Shown piece by piece: positions 1 to 11,940 of a stretch of DNA of 35,813 nt. Location of the stretch: contig MNCI01010805.1 of the NCBI GenBank assembly GCA_015680685.1, forward strand, positions 71,048-106,860, written 5' to 3'. Source of the stretch: Gnetum montanum (taxonomy: Eukaryota; Streptophyta; Gnetopsida; Gnetales; Gnetaceae). Position numbers and translations under genes: made by a program. Position 1 is the first letter of the stretch, and each line of letters starts with the position of its first letter. The notes under the pieces are model-generated. The model ran no database searches, was not told the origin of the DNA, and saw only the letters and a list, made by a program, of their open reading frames with translations.

Positions 1-834
1 CATCATACCACAATATCGCACCTACAATATTGCATATGCAATATTGTGGCTTGGCTCGTGATATCATGTACGCGATATTGCGATTCCCGTGTGAGCCTAT
101 AAATACATAATGGGATGCATGGGAAAAATTTAGTTTTCAATAGTCAATTTAGTATTAGAGTAGAGTCTTTTTGTCAATTTTTCTTCTCAATCGTTTCTCC
201 CAGTGCATGCTTGCAGTGTAATGATTATAATTGTACGACACCTTTATTCAAGTGTGACATACTTGGACATGCACATGACCAGAAATAAAGATCGAGATTA
301 CTTCATCATTGAAGCATTCACTTAGTTTAATTATTTAATTATTATTGTTATTTATTACTTTCATAGTTAATATCTCTTCACCCTAAACTCCTTAAACATG
401 GAATGAGTACGACTTAATCACAAGCATTCAAGTGTGATTGCTTGGTATCCTAGTAGTGTACCTAGGCCATGTGCTTGGTAATCCTAGTGGTAGTCATGCA
501 TGAGGTCCAAGATGTGTATGGATGATTAAGGAACGGATGCTCATGGCACTTAGGCTAGCTTAGATTCTCTTCTTCCTTTTCCTCCTAGCTTAATTAAAGT
601 TATTTTCCATTGCCTCCAGGAGTAGCACTAGATTAGAAACTACATCATACACCTCACTCTGGACTAAACCATACGTGACAAAGCATATACTAGTCTAGGT
701 GGGAAGACAATGAACTGCAATCAGTGAGTAACTATCTAGATACCACAACTATCCCGTCTGCGGAGTTCAACCAGATCATGTGTGAAACACTCGTATTCAT
801 ATGGTTGAGTGTAGGGGTACCTTGCCACTCATCA
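1..834 (+). repeat. 5' LTR of element A (left end cut by window)
   Basis: It matches the right LTR at 11941-12814 along its whole length and ends in TCATCA, the inverse of the TGATGA that opens the family's LTRs. It contains palindromic GATATC-type motifs (about 10-85), a TATA box CTATAAATA at 97-105 and an AATAAA polyadenylation-like signal at 284-289. The window starts about 15 bases inside the LTR. Confidence 0.9.
10..105 (+). promoter_or_regulatory. LTR U3 promoter: palindromic GATATC-type cluster plus TATA box
   Basis: Several imperfect copies of a GCGATATYGC-type palindrome lie head to tail, followed directly by CTATAAATA at 97-105. The same arrangement recurs in the right LTR (11960-12074) and both LTRs of element B. 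Promoter function is inferred from position in U3 and the TATA box. Confidence 0.5.
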
Positions 835-835
835 T

Positions 836-853
836 TGGTGCTATTGCCGAGGA
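836..853 (+). other. Primer-binding site, tRNA-Asp type (element A)
   Basis: One base after the LTR end is TGGTGCTATTGCCGAGGA. Compared with the tRNA-Asp complement TGGCGCCGTTGCCGGGGA known from Athila/Tat elements, it differs at four positions, all transitions. The place and the TGG start support a PBS. Confidence 0.7.
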
Positions 854-967
854 TGGTGCTAGTTATTTAGATTAGTTATATCACACAAGATCACTGTAAC
901 AAAGTATTCACGATATATCTCTTAGAAAAGTAATTAATTTTAATTAAGGCACACACAGTTCACAACA

Positions 968-3252
968 ATGTCTCTCTCACAAGACTTTCACAACAAAACA
1001 ACGAGTAAGGCAATTCAATGGAGAACCAAAAAATTATATGATGATGAAAATAAATTTTGGAGTACTCAACCTTATGCAGGAGTCCCCTAAGTTCATGAAC
1101 ACGCCAATGATACTCAAAGACTTTCGTCATCCAACTCTGACACCTCTAGTAAGGATGAGGTATCCCATAGAATGAGGAGGCCCAAAAGGCCTAAGACCTT
1201 CTCGATAACTAACAAGAACTTATTTGTGGATGATTGGAAGACTTACAAAAGTCATAATGAGTTTAAAAGTTCTCTCTCTTCCTCTACTCCTTCAATGTCA
1301 TATTGTGACATGGATGACTATCTTTCAAGGGATCAGTGTAGAACTAAAAATCGAGCTCATAAAGAAAATCGCGAATGCCAACATGAACAGGGACAACATC
1401 ATCTCAACTCGTAAATGCATAACCTACTTAGTTATGATAAACCCTTGCTGGCCAATAAGAGCCTAATGCCTATACAAGAGGCAATTCGAATATCCTGGAA
1501 GCATTACAAAGAAAGTTATCTACCCAGGCTTGATTTAAACAACTTTACCAAGTTTGCAGGAGGCTATGATTCAGATCTACAACATCATCTACAAGCCTTC
1601 TACAATGCCTATGTATGGAAAAATATTGATAATGGATGGAAAAAATGTAAGCTCTTTCCTATGACACTCATTGGCCATGCAAAAGTATGATATAGGTCCT
1701 TAAAACCAAAATCAATTTGATGTTGGCCAATAATGGTAGAACTCTTTATTGAACGATATCAAACCTATGCCAAAGTGTTGACCTTGAGGAGACAAATCCA
1801 GGAATGGAAAAAAGAGCAACATGAACCCTTGGACATGACCTTAGAAACATATTATGCAGTTTTAAACAACTGCCCAGGCCATGGGTTCTCCAAGGAAAGG
1901 CTAATGTACCATATCATATATGGACTCTGTAATGAAACAAGGGAGACCCTAGGGATGTATGCTCGAGGTCAACTATATGAACTCCGAACCCATCAAGTCC
2001 AAGAGCTTATTAAGTGGATAGTAAAAGAAGAAGGAGAAATGGCTAAGTGGGAGAATGTTAAAAAATCTCAACAGGCCCAAAACCTTAAATCAACAAGGAC
2101 CCATGATAATGAAGAGGAGAAATAAACTCACAGCAAGAAGGTGGAACCAACTTTGCCAATACTACAATCATTAGATGAAGTTGAGGCAAAGATTAATAGG
2201 ATGATGGAATGGATACATGAAAAATGTGGAGAATATGCCCATGCTAGTAGAGGTAGAATTATGACAACCTAAGAAATAGGACAAAACACCTTTAGACAAT
2301 TGGAAAGAATGGTTGAAGAGAATAAGAACTTAACTGCCAATCATACATATCAATGTAACATTTGGTTGTACGATCACCCTAAGGGCCAATGTCCAATCTT
2401 GTCACATTTACATGAGCATTGGGAAAGAATGTTACATCCAAAGTTCATGTAGAAATACTGTGTTCAATCACAGTGGCAACAATCCTAGTTGTGGGGGAGG
2501 CCATCTCCAAACTAGTTACACCCTTCATACCATCCGAACCTAAGTGCTTATCAAGTTCAACATCTTGTTTCCCCAACTGGGTCAACATCTTCTACCTCAC
2601 TACATTATTAATATTCTCCTCAATATTATCAACCCATATCCTCTCCAACATGGCCACCACCTCATGTACATTACACTTCTCCTCAATTTCAACATGTTCA
2701 TCCTTTACCTCCTTCTACATCGCCACCAAGTGTTCTAGAAGTTTTTCACCATAGCATCAACCCATGAACGTTACTTGTAATTCTACTATCAATAGTAATG
2801 GGAATCCTCCACAACATCATAGGGATCCTTTCTTTAGACGTTACCGTAAAAAGGGACACCATAGTTCAGAAACCACTGCATCCACCAACTTAGCACAAGT
2901 CCAACACTGTGGTGCATCTTCCTCTTCAAACCCAATGCCTCGTGTTACCTTATTAGAGCCACCACTCAATACTCCAACAACCATGGGGCCCAATGAATAT
3001 AGCCACATGGGGAGACATGTTGATCCTTGCATACCATCTTATGGTCACAAGTACCATAGTGGGTCAACTCCTTATAAATGAACCACATCTTATAACTTGC
3101 CCCACTATGTCAACTCTAATCAAGTGTGTGAACCCAAATGGGGTAAGTATGATCGGGTCCCAATATTTCCAACATCCAAGGATCCCAACCTTCCATTTAT
3201 TAATTCTAGCCATGCTCAACTGATTAGTTATGGGGGATATCCTCCATTCTAA
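968..3252 (+). pseudogene. gag: Decayed gag of element A
   Basis: This is the capsid/nucleocapsid polyprotein gene of element A. The start ATG at 968 is chosen because element B has the same N-terminal pattern (M-x-L-x-QD) at the same distance from its PBS. Open segments at 1172-1414, 1415-1690, 1733-2125 and 2764-3081 together show a Retrotrans_gag pattern (WP-x-M-VELF-x-RYQTYA, then LRRQIQEWK). A knuckle-like CX2CX3HX4C site follows near 2350-2390, where the second cysteine is replaced by tryptophan. A long Pro/Ser/Thr/His-rich tail comes next, ending in the conserved GGYPPF followed by a stop at 3250-3252. Several stops (the first at 1088-1090) and frame changes show that it is dead. The frames continue the homologous gag of element B. 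Confidence 0.8.
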
Positions 3253-4572
3253 CAAGTAGAATTAATGAATATTTTTCCTTTTCTTTAATTTTACAATTTT
3301 TGTTTTTCAATTTTTCATCTTTCAATTTGTTGTTTTATCTTTTTATTTTTTTTTCTTTTCATCTTTTTATGAGTAATCTCATCTATGAATAAGACACTCA
3401 TGTGACTTGTTGGTTGAGGTGTTGTTCTATGCTATCAAGTCTCAGGTGACTAATTACTTGAACAATGAGTCCACAACATAAATCAACCCATTCTATTAAT
3501 AAGAGGTTCTACCTTGGGTACAATGATATTCCTAATCATTAAAACTTAAAGTAATTTTGTGCTCATTATACCCAGAGCAAAGAAGGATGGACTAAAAGGG
3601 AATGACCAAGGTGTGACATCAAGGGAACTTGTGGATTCTCTTTGGTGCCATTTGTAAGAGTTACCATGCAGCATGGTTGTACCAAGATCCTTGTAGATCT
3701 AATGAAAAATGGGAGTAAGAGTAATCAAAAGGCACTCAATCAAGGAAACTCAATGTTATTCTAGGGGGTCCCACTAGAAATACATGCATCCATGCCTGAA
3801 GGTAGGTGGCTTCTCTAGCTTAAGCATTCATTCAAAAAAATGAAAAAAAAAAGAGCAAGAAGAGTGTGCCAAAGTGGCCACATAAAAAGAAAAAGAAAAG
3901 ATCAATATCAAAGTGCCACAAAGAAATTCTGAATCACTCCTTCCTTGAACAAAATGCCAAGTGATCATACACCTTGTTATCGTGGTACTCTTATGGTTGT
4001 CCATCATGGAATGAAACAATGTGATGTCATTGATCAGAGGAATGGACTTGGCCTTGATTCTAGAGCGACGGGCAAATGACACATTAATCACATCCTACAC
4101 TCAAGATTCATTGTGCCCTAGGTTAGCTACCTCATCTCACAATCTCTGCAATCCCTTCTACAATTCACCTCATCTCACTATTTATGTATTTTTCACTCAT
4201 GTCTTGTGTAGCATTGAATTCATACCTCATCATGGTGGTATCTACATGTATCTTTTTTGTGGAACTGGTGTGGATTACATTTGACCCTTCTAGTTCCTAC
4301 AGACATTTTCAGGTGTGGCTACGAAGGGCATTATAGGTTGGAACCTGCTTTGGGAAGGACCCACTTGTGTGACTTTTGTAATTTGTATTTGTTGCACACC
4401 ACCACATTATTTTATATCCTCTGAGCACTTCATTGCCAAATCTATTCTTTCCTTTATCATTATTTTATCAAACGTTCCTCAAAACCATTACATGTCCTTT
4501 GATGTGTCACCTAAATAAACTAGGTCTGACATTAAACTTTTAGGGCAACTTTCTTAAAAAAATTTCTAACTC
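3253..4572 (+). other. Non-coding linker of element A, interrupted by element B
   Basis: There is no credible gene in this stretch. It aligns by eye with the linker of element B from 7507 onward, including shared blocks such as GAGTAATCTCATCTATGAATA and the segment around 'CATTATAGGTTGGAACCT'. A purine-rich stretch lies at 3830-3900. This is where pol would lie in an autonomous Ty3 element, but no RT, RNase H or integrase motif can be read in any frame. Element B interrupts it after 4572. Confidence 0.65.
4568..4572. repeat. Left target-site duplication of element B
   Basis: AACTC lies directly before the TGATGA start of the 5' LTR of element B. It pairs with AACTT at 11188-11192, one transition different. 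Confidence 0.7.
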
Positions 4573-5369
4573 TGATGAGTCGCCATTTTGTCAACTGCGA
4601 TATCACATACACGATATCGTAGCCTATCTCCTCATTTATAAATAAGAGGTAGATAGTTCTGATAGGCAGTTCTTCATCAATTTTTTGAGTTAGTTTTGTT
4701 TTTAGTTTTCATTCTTCCTCTCAACTCTTCTCTCCTAGCGCATGCACACAGTGTGGTGATTGTAATTGTACAGCATCCTTATTTGAGTGTGACGTACTTG
4801 GACATGCACATGATTGAAAATAAAGATCAAGATTACTTCATTATTGCAGCATTCACTTAGCTTAATTATTTACTTAATTGTTATCTACTACTTTCTTAAT
4901 TAATACCTTCTTACCCTAAACTCTTGTTAAACGTGGAATGAGTACGACTTGATCACGAGCAGTTAAGTGTGACTACTTGGTAACCTAGTAGCGTACCTAG
5001 GATCTGCACTTGGTAATCCCAGTGGTAGTCATGCATGAAGTCCAAGATGTGTACAGATGATTGAGGAACGGATGCTCATCACACTTAGGCTAGCTTAGAT
5101 TCTCTCTCACCCTTTCTCTCTTAGTTTAGTTAATCTTATTTACCATCATACTCAAGAGTAGTACTAGTGTAGAAACACATCATACATCTCACTTTGGACT
5201 AAACCATATGTGACAAAGCTAATACTAGTCTAGGTGGGAAGACAGCAAATTGTGAACTGCAAGTAACTATCTAGATACCACAACTAGCCCATTTGCAGAG
5301 TTTGACCAGATCATGCATGAAACGCTCATATTCGTATGGTTGAGTGTAGGGATACCTCGCCACTCATCA
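4573..5369 (+). repeat. 5' LTR of element B
   Basis: It opens with TGATGA and closes with TCATCA, and is matched by 10377-11187. It carries GATATC-type palindromes just after its start, a TATA-like TTTATAAATAAG at about 4635-4646, and a downstream region strongly similar to the LTR of element A. Confidence 0.9.
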
Positions 5370-5370
5370 T

Positions 5371-5388
5371 TGGTGCCATTGCCGAGGA
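5371..5388 (+). other. Primer-binding site, tRNA-Asp type (element B)
   Basis: TGGTGCCATTGCCGAGGA lies one base after the LTR. It differs from the tRNA-Asp complement at three positions, all transitions, and shares those three with element A. This suggests that the variant is the family consensus rather than random decay. Confidence 0.75.
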
Positions 5389-5513
5389 TGGTGCTAGTTA
5401 TCTAGATTAGTTATATCATACAAGGTCATCGTATAGGAATTAATGATATATCTCTTAGGAAGAAAAAATAATTATAAAAAGTCACATATAAATTCACACA
5501 AAATTTCACAATC

Positions 5514-7506
5514 ATGCCTCTCCTACAAGACTATGATAATACCACATTTAGTGAGGAAATTCATTGGAGAACCAACGAATTATCTAACAATGAAGATTGG
5601 AGTACGCAACCCGAGGTGGGGGTTTCTTATAAACATAAACAAAAGAAACGTCATCCCAATGCATGAAAGCATAACTTACCCGATGACGATGAACCCCTAC
5701 TAGCCACTACAAGCTTAATGCAAATACAAGAGGCTATTCAAATCTCCCATAGGCATCGTAAAGAGAGCCACCTACCCAAGCTTGATTTAAAAAACTTTTC
5801 CAATTTTTCAGGAGGCTATGACTTAGATCTACAACAACATTTACAAGCCTTCTACGATGCCTATACATGAACAACATTGATAACGGTTGGCAAAAACTCA
5901 AGTTCTTTCCTATGATACTCGTTGGCCAAGAAAAAGTAAGGTATAGATCGTTAAGACCAAATTCAATACAACGTTGGCCAACAATGGTAGAACTCTTTAA
6001 CAGAAGATATCAAACCTACGCAAGAGGGTCAACCTTGAGGAAACAAATCCAAGAGTGGAAACAAGTGCAACATGAACCCTTGGACATGGCCTTAGAAAGA
6101 TATTATGCACTGTTAAACAACTATCCAAGCCATAAGTTCTCCGAAGAAAGGCTAATGTACCATATCATTGATGGGCTTCGTGATGCAACAAGAGAAATCC
6201 TAGGGATGTATGTCCAAGGTCAACTATACGAACTATGAACCCATCAAGTCCAAGAGCTTATTAAGTAGGTAGCAAAAGAAGAAGGAGAAATGGCTAGATG
6301 GGAGAGTGTTGAAAAACATCAATGGGACCAAAATCTCAACTTAACAAAGGTCCATAATCATAAAAAGGAGAAATCAACCAATCTCAAGGAGGAGAAAACA
6401 TCTTTGCCAGTACCACAATCATTAGATGAAGTCAAGGCAAAGATCAATAAGATGTTGGAATGGACACATAAAAAGTATGGAGAATATATTGATATTATTG
6501 GAGATAGAGTTTTGACAACTCGAGAAGTAGGACAAAATATCATTAGACATTCAGAAAGAAGGAATGAGGAAAATAAGAGCTCAATTGCCAATCATACGTA
6601 TGAATGCAACATCTGCTTGTATGATCACCCCAAGGGCCAATGCCCAATCTTGTTACATTTATATGAGCATTGGGAAAGCACGTTACATCTAGAGTTCGTA
6701 CAGAGATACTATGTTAGATCACAGTGACAAGAATCCTAGTCGTGGGGGAAGCCACCCTTAAAATGGAGACACCCTTCATATCATCTGAATCCTAATGCTT
6801 ATCTAGTCCAACATCTTGTTTCCCCAACTGGGTCAACATACTCTAACTTTCTGCATTACCATTCTCCTCAATACTATCAGCCCATGTTCTCAACACAACC
6901 ACTGCCTTGTGTACCACACACTTATCCTAATTTTCAACATTCTCATCCTTTCCCTCCTTCTACATCACCACCAACTGTTCCTAAGGTGCCTGCACCATAG
7001 CAACAATCTCCGAACGTTACTTGTGCTACTATTACCAACAACAGTGAGAGACCTCAGCAACATCGAAGGCATCCCTTCTTTAGAAATGACCCTAGGAAGG
7101 GATAGCACAATTCCAAGGCCACTGCATCCTCCAAATCCGCACAAGTCCAACCTTGTGGTGCACCCTTATCTTCGAACCTAACGCCTCATGTTACTTCATC
7201 AGGGCCACCAATTAACGTTCGAACAACCATACGACCCAATGAATACAGCCATGAAGGGAAACATCCCAATCCTTGCATACCATCTTACGAACACAAACAT
7301 CATAGTGGGTCAACTCTTTACCCAAGAACCACATCTTACAGATTGCCCCACTATGCTTACTATAATCAAGTGTGTGAACCCCAATGGGGTAAGTATGACC
7401 AAGTTCCAATATTTTCAACATGCAAGGATCCTCATCTTTCAACTGTTAATCCTTGCTATGCTCAAACGTTTAGTTATGGGGGATACCCCCCCCCCCCCAT
7501 TTCTAA
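5514..7506 (+). pseudogene. gag: Decayed gag of element B
   Basis: This is the Gag polyprotein gene of element B. The start ATG at 5514 fits the shared N-terminal pattern with element A. The clearest segments are 5867-6238 (the Retrotrans_gag-like core with RYQTYARG and ERLMYHIIDGL) and 6290-6727. The second segment ends in an intact CX2CX3HX4C nucleocapsid knuckle, CNICLYDHPKGQC, at 6605-6643. That spacing, one residue shorter than the usual CX2CX4HX4C, is typical of Athila-like gag. A Pro/Ser/His-rich tail follows and ends with GGYPPP before a stop at 7504-7506. In-frame stops near 5665, 5867 and 6236 and later ones make it a pseudogene. It is better preserved than the gag of element A. Confidence 0.8.
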
Positions 7507-9430
7507 TAACAAGTAGGATTAATAAATATTTTTTATTTTCTTTAACTTTACAATTTTTTGTTTTCCAGTTTTTCATTTTTGTAATTTCTTGTTTTATATT
7601 TTTGTCTTTTTGTCTTTTTACGTTTTTATAAGTAATCTCATCTATGAATAAAACATTCATGTGGCTCGTTGGTTGAGGTGTGTTCTATGTTATCAAGTCT
7701 CAAGTGATCAATTATGTGGACAGTGAGTCCATTACACCCACTCATCTATTCTACAAATAAGAGGTTATGTTCGAGGGTACAGTGATATTCTTGACATTCT
7801 TAAAACTTAAAATTAATTTTTTGTTCATTGTACCCAGAATGAAGAAGGATGGACCAAGAGGGAATGATTAGGGTGTTACATCAAGGGGACTTGTGGATTC
7901 TCTTTGGTAACGTCTGTGAGAGTTGTCATGCAACATGGTTGTACTAAGATCCTTGTAGATCTAACAAAAAATGGAAGTAAGAGTAATCAAAAGGGCACTA
8001 AAAAATCCATTGTTCTAGGGGGTCCCACTGGAAAGACATGCACCCATGCCTGAAGGTTGGTAGCTTCTCTAGATTTAGTAAAGAGAGAAAAAAAGAAAAG
8101 AAAGAAAAGAAAGAGAAGAAAAAGAAAACAAAAAGAAAAGTGCCACAAAACAAAAATCACTCCTCCCTTGAATAAAATGCCAAGTGATCGTATGCCTTGT
8201 TGTTATGACACTTTGATAGTTACTCATCATGAGATGAAACAATGCGATGTCACTGATTAGAGGAATGGACTTGGTCCTGATCTTGAAACAGCAGGTTAAT
8301 GACACCTTAATCATGATTTACACATAGGATTCACTATGCCCTAGGTCAATTACCTCATGTTCCAATCTCTACAATCCCTTCTATAGTTTGTCTCATCTCA
8401 CTGTTCGTGTAATTGTAGCTCGTGTCGTCCGCAACATAGAATTCTTACCTCATTCCAGTGATATTTACATGTGTGTGTTTTGTGGAACCACTGTGGATTA
8501 CATTTAACCCTTTGAGTGCCCATGGACACTTTTAAGTGTGGTTACGCAAGGGCATTATAGGTTGGAACCTACTTTGGGGAGGACCCACTTGCGTAATTTT
8601 TGTAATTTTTACTCATGACCCACCTTTCGCACATCATCTGTTACCCTTAGCATATTGCCAACAATTTTCTTTCTCTTATTACTATCCCTTCGATTCAACG
8701 TTCCCATGAACCATCACATAGCCTTTTTCTCTACCATCCGAGATCCTTATTGATCAATTCCACCCACATATCATTATTCGTGCCTTCAAAACTACCTAAC
8801 TTACCCTAGACCCTTTAACATGTGCCACATGCCCTTAAATTCCATTTTTTTATTCCAGAAAAAACCTTCAAAATTCGGTATCTTTCATTGTGCCCAATAT
8901 CACTAGGGTTGCGATATTGCGTACGCGATATTGCGTCCCGTCTGACTATAAATATGGATGCCCCCCGCAACACTTAACATTATTTTCCACAATTCATGTG
9001 GGGGATTTTTTCAAATTTTTCTCTACGAGTTGCGATTGTGAGACCCTTGTCTTTCTACCTATATCTTGCTCGTTGGTACTCCGATTTTTATTCTGTTTGA
9101 GCCTACTTGAACCCGGAGTGTTCAGCTTAGTCATGGGGGAGGGACACATGCCAAATAGCACATAACTTTTTTGGAATTTTTCATCACCCAAAGGATATTA
9201 TCAAGGATAATTAGTTGTAAAATTAAGAATAAAATGTGTCAAAACCAATTTCATCCCCTTAGCTATACCAGAAAATTAAAATTGGAAACCACCTAAGTAA
9301 AACAAACTCACTATTATAATCTTTTGGGAAACATCACACGGAGATAAAATAAATTAATTAAGGCAAGCAGTAAAGGTATAACTTAACTTCAGAAACAACC
9401 TTGCTAATGCTTGACCCCGTGTGATTGCAG
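7507..9430 (+). other. Non-coding linker of element B
   Basis: This is 1.9 kb between gag and ORF2 without a supported gene. It contains a T-rich stretch (7520-7630), a purine-rich tract (8080-8145), blocks conserved with element A, and a promoter-like module at 8905-8960. It ends in GTGTGATTGCAG directly before the ORF2 ATG. No pol motifs are present. Confidence 0.6.
8905..8960 (+). promoter_or_regulatory. Internal promoter-like module in element B
   Basis: Two copies of GCGATATTGC flank TACGC (8911-8936) and are followed by ACTATAAATATGG at about 8943-8956. This copies the layout of the LTR U3 (palindromes then TATA), yet lies in the middle of the internal region, about 475 bp ahead of ORF2. 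It could be a second promoter for ORF2 or the remnant of another LTR. Confidence 0.4.
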
Positions 9431-10196
9431 ATGGTCCCGAAACATGAACAAAAGGAAGGTCCTACTCAAGGTGTGATCAAATGACCTAGGAGAGGTGAAG
9501 AACAAGTCCCTGCCAAACAACATACATAACGAGAGGAACAATCATTTAGCATTCATCAAGAGAACCCTCCTACTATATAGTCTAAGTGGGTAGAAGGAGG
9601 AGCTACTGCAGCGCCTGAATAGAAACAACATCTCACATTGCCCCAAGATTGTGTTCAGGCTATCCACGAAAGATCCACATTCAGTGCGGTGATTGTGGAA
9701 TTAAATTTTGAATCCTTCACAGAGTTCACTCCTAAGATTGTTAGGGACCACCTCATAGGTCTTCCTTATGGCCTAACCTCTCTGAAACTGGTGCCTAGTA
9801 CCTAGGGGAAACATACCAATTCTGGCACAACAGAGAATAAGGCACAACCGTTAACATTTGTGGTGTGATAGTCAATTTCTCCACGCAGGCCATTTTGAAA
9901 GTATTAAACCTTCTGAATATAGGACCAAAGGTTGCTCAAAACCAGTTGGACACTTCAGAACTGAGCAACTTAATAAACTATTGACAGAGAATAAAAGGGT
10001 GGTAGAAGAAAAAGAGAAGGCTGACTAGGATGCCTCTATGGAACAAGCGCAAACTTACATGCATGCCAAGGCACTCAAGGCCTTACAAGAGGAGAAACTC
10101 CAGGCCATACTTCAACGCCATCAAATCCCAAGAGCTAGAGTGCAAGAAAAGGAAAAGACACCTGTGAAGGAGCCATCGCCACTAGGAACTACATGA
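9431..10196 (+). pseudogene. Decayed 3' accessory ORF (ORF2) of element B
   Basis: The start ATG at 9431 follows a splice-acceptor-like GTGTGATTGCAG that is also present before ORF2 of element A. The reading begins MVPK, a basic N-terminus like the MAPK start of the homologues in elements A and C. The C-terminal part, in another frame, gives a Lys/Glu-rich helical segment (likely coiled coil). It is followed by EEKLQAILQRHQIP and a Pro-rich end, TT then stop at 10194-10196. Stops and frame changes occur from the first 20 codons onward. The role is unknown; 3' ORFs in Athila-type elements are often called env-like, but nothing here shows a membrane protein. Confidence 0.6.
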
Positions 10197-10369
10197 GTTC
10201 CACCAATTTTGTAGTTGTAGCACATTCTTTGTGTTGTGTCTCAATTTTTTTTGACTCCACACTACGGCATAAACCCATTTTCACCATCCAATAATCTCAT
10301 ACCTATTCACTGTGTAATCAATGGAGCTTGTTCTCACTATAACTCAAGGATGAGTTTTCATTTAGTTGT

Positions 10370-10374
10370 GGGGG
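10370..10374 (+). other. Polypurine tract of element B
   Basis: GGGGG within GTTGTGGGGGTA sits directly before the 3' LTR start. The same string precedes the 3' LTR of elements A (before 11941) and C (minus strand, 22354-22358). Confidence 0.6.
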
Positions 10375-10376
10375 TA

Positions 10377-11187
10377 TGATGAGTCGTCATTTAGTTAACT
10401 GCGATATCGCATATGCGATATTCCATACGTGATATCGCAGCCTATCTCCTCATCCATAAATAAGAGGTAGACAGTTCCGATAGGCATTTCTTCATCAATT
10501 TTTAATGTTAGTTTTGTTTTTAGTTTTCGTTCTTCCTCTCAACCCTTCTTTCCCAGTGCATGCCCGTAGTGTGGTGATTGTAATTGTATAGCATCCTTAT
10601 TCGAGTGTGATGTACGTGGACACGTACATGACCAAAAATAAAGATCGAGATTACTTCATCATTGCAGCATTCACTTAGCTTAATTATTTACTTAATTGTT
10701 ATTTACTGCTTTCTTAGTTAATACCTTCTTATCCTAAACTCCTATTAAATGCGGAATGAGTACGACTTAATCACGAGCATTTAAGTGTGACTACTTGGTA
10801 ACCCAATAGTGTACCTAGGATCTGTGCTTGGTAATCCTAGTGGTAGTCATGCATGAAGTCCAAGATGTGTACGGATGATTGATAACAAAGCTAACATCAC
10901 ACTTAGACTAGCTTAGATTCTCTTTCACCCTTTCTCTCTTAGTTTAGTTAATCTTATTTACCATCATACTCAAGAGTAGTACTAGTTTAGAAACACATCA
11001 TACACCTCACTCTGGACTAAACCATACATAACAAAGCTAATACTAGTCCAGGTGGGAAGATAGCAAACTGTGACCTACAAGTAACTGTCTAGATACCACA
11101 ACTAGCCCATCTGCGGAGTTCGACCGGATCATGCGTGAAACGCTCATATTCGTATGGTTGAGTGTAGGGGTACCTCACCACTCATCA
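10377..11187 (+). repeat. 3' LTR of element B
   Basis: TGATGA...TCATCA, matched to 4573-5369. It carries a perfect GCGATATCGC palindrome at 10401-10410 and two partial copies (about 10414-10422 and 10429-10438), then a CATAAATAAG TATA-like box near 10455. It is followed by AACTT, the right target duplication. Confidence 0.9.
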
Positions 11188-11192
11188 AACTT
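11188..11192. repeat. Right target-site duplication of element B
   Basis: AACTT, paired with AACTC at 4568-4572. Confidence 0.7.
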
Positions 11193-11305
11193 TAAAATCA
11201 CACTAAGCAAAGAATTCAACAATTACTAAAGGTAATAAGTAAGGTATGAAATAATTGAACTTCTTTCAATAACCTTACTAATAATTGATCTTTGTGTGAT
11301 TATAG

Positions 11306-11743
11306 ATGGCCCCTAAAAGAGGACAACAAGGAGGACCTTCTCAAGGTGCAACTAAACACCCAAGGAGAGGTAGAAGCCAAGGACCTCATGTAGAACATGC
11401 GGAGCAGGAGGCACAATCATTCAGCATCCATTAAGGACCTCTTGTCACTGCACAATCTAGCCAAGAAAAAGGTGGAGAGGTCAAGGCTTGAGCCTATGAA
11501 GAGGAATGAAGACTATTTGCGGCATAGCATGTCAAGGCCAATCAAGTGTTCCTACAACTATCGTGTCCATAGGAGATGTTGACTCCATCAAACATTGGAG
11601 CATCAGCATGAACGGCACAAGACCCCCGAACTGAAGAGGAAAAGCTACAAACATTATTGCAGAGCCATCAAATTCCAAAATCTAGAGCACAAGACAAGGG
11701 GAAGCATCCCATGGAGGAGCCACCGCCACCTAGAACCACATGA
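11306..11743 (+). pseudogene. Short, decayed ORF2 of element A
   Basis: ATG at 11306 follows GTGTGATTATAG, matching the acceptor-like motif before ORF2 of element B. The start reads MAPKRGQQGGPSQG and the end reads EEEKLQTLLQSHQIP plus a Pro-rich tail, closing at 11741-11743. Both ends match the element B copy, but the middle is shorter, so this copy has an internal deletion as well as stops. The reading frame after codon ~40 is broken. Function unknown. Confidence 0.55.
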
Positions 11744-11940
11744 GTTCCACAAAATTTTGTAATTTTGAAATTTTGTAATTTTTGTGTTCGGGTCCCAATT
11801 TTGTTGTATTCAATTCTCCACTGCGACATGAATAAAGTCTTAGTCAGTCAATAATCCCATACCTCTCCACTATGTAATCAATGGGGCTTGTTCTCATTTT
11901 GTTTGACTCAAGGATGAGTTTTCATTTAGTCGTGGGGGTA

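Larger units (their letters stand above)
4573..11187 (+). mobile_element. Element B: Athila-like, pol-less Ty3 retrotransposon nested in element A
   Basis: This is a complete element of 6615 bp, with LTRs at 4573-5369 and 10377-11187, a PBS at 5371, gag, a linker, an ORF2 and a purine tract at 10370-10374. It has a 5-bp target duplication with one mismatch. It has the same layout as element A but a distinguishable LTR and gag, so it is a sister subfamily. The internal region is about 5.0 kb and again contains no pol. Insertion B postdates insertion A. All ORFs carry stops, so it is inactive now. Confidence 0.9.

Noticed and set aside
8057-8314. Lys-rich plus ORF and Phe/Ser-rich minus ORF
   Set aside because: Both come from the purine-rich tract in the element B linker.
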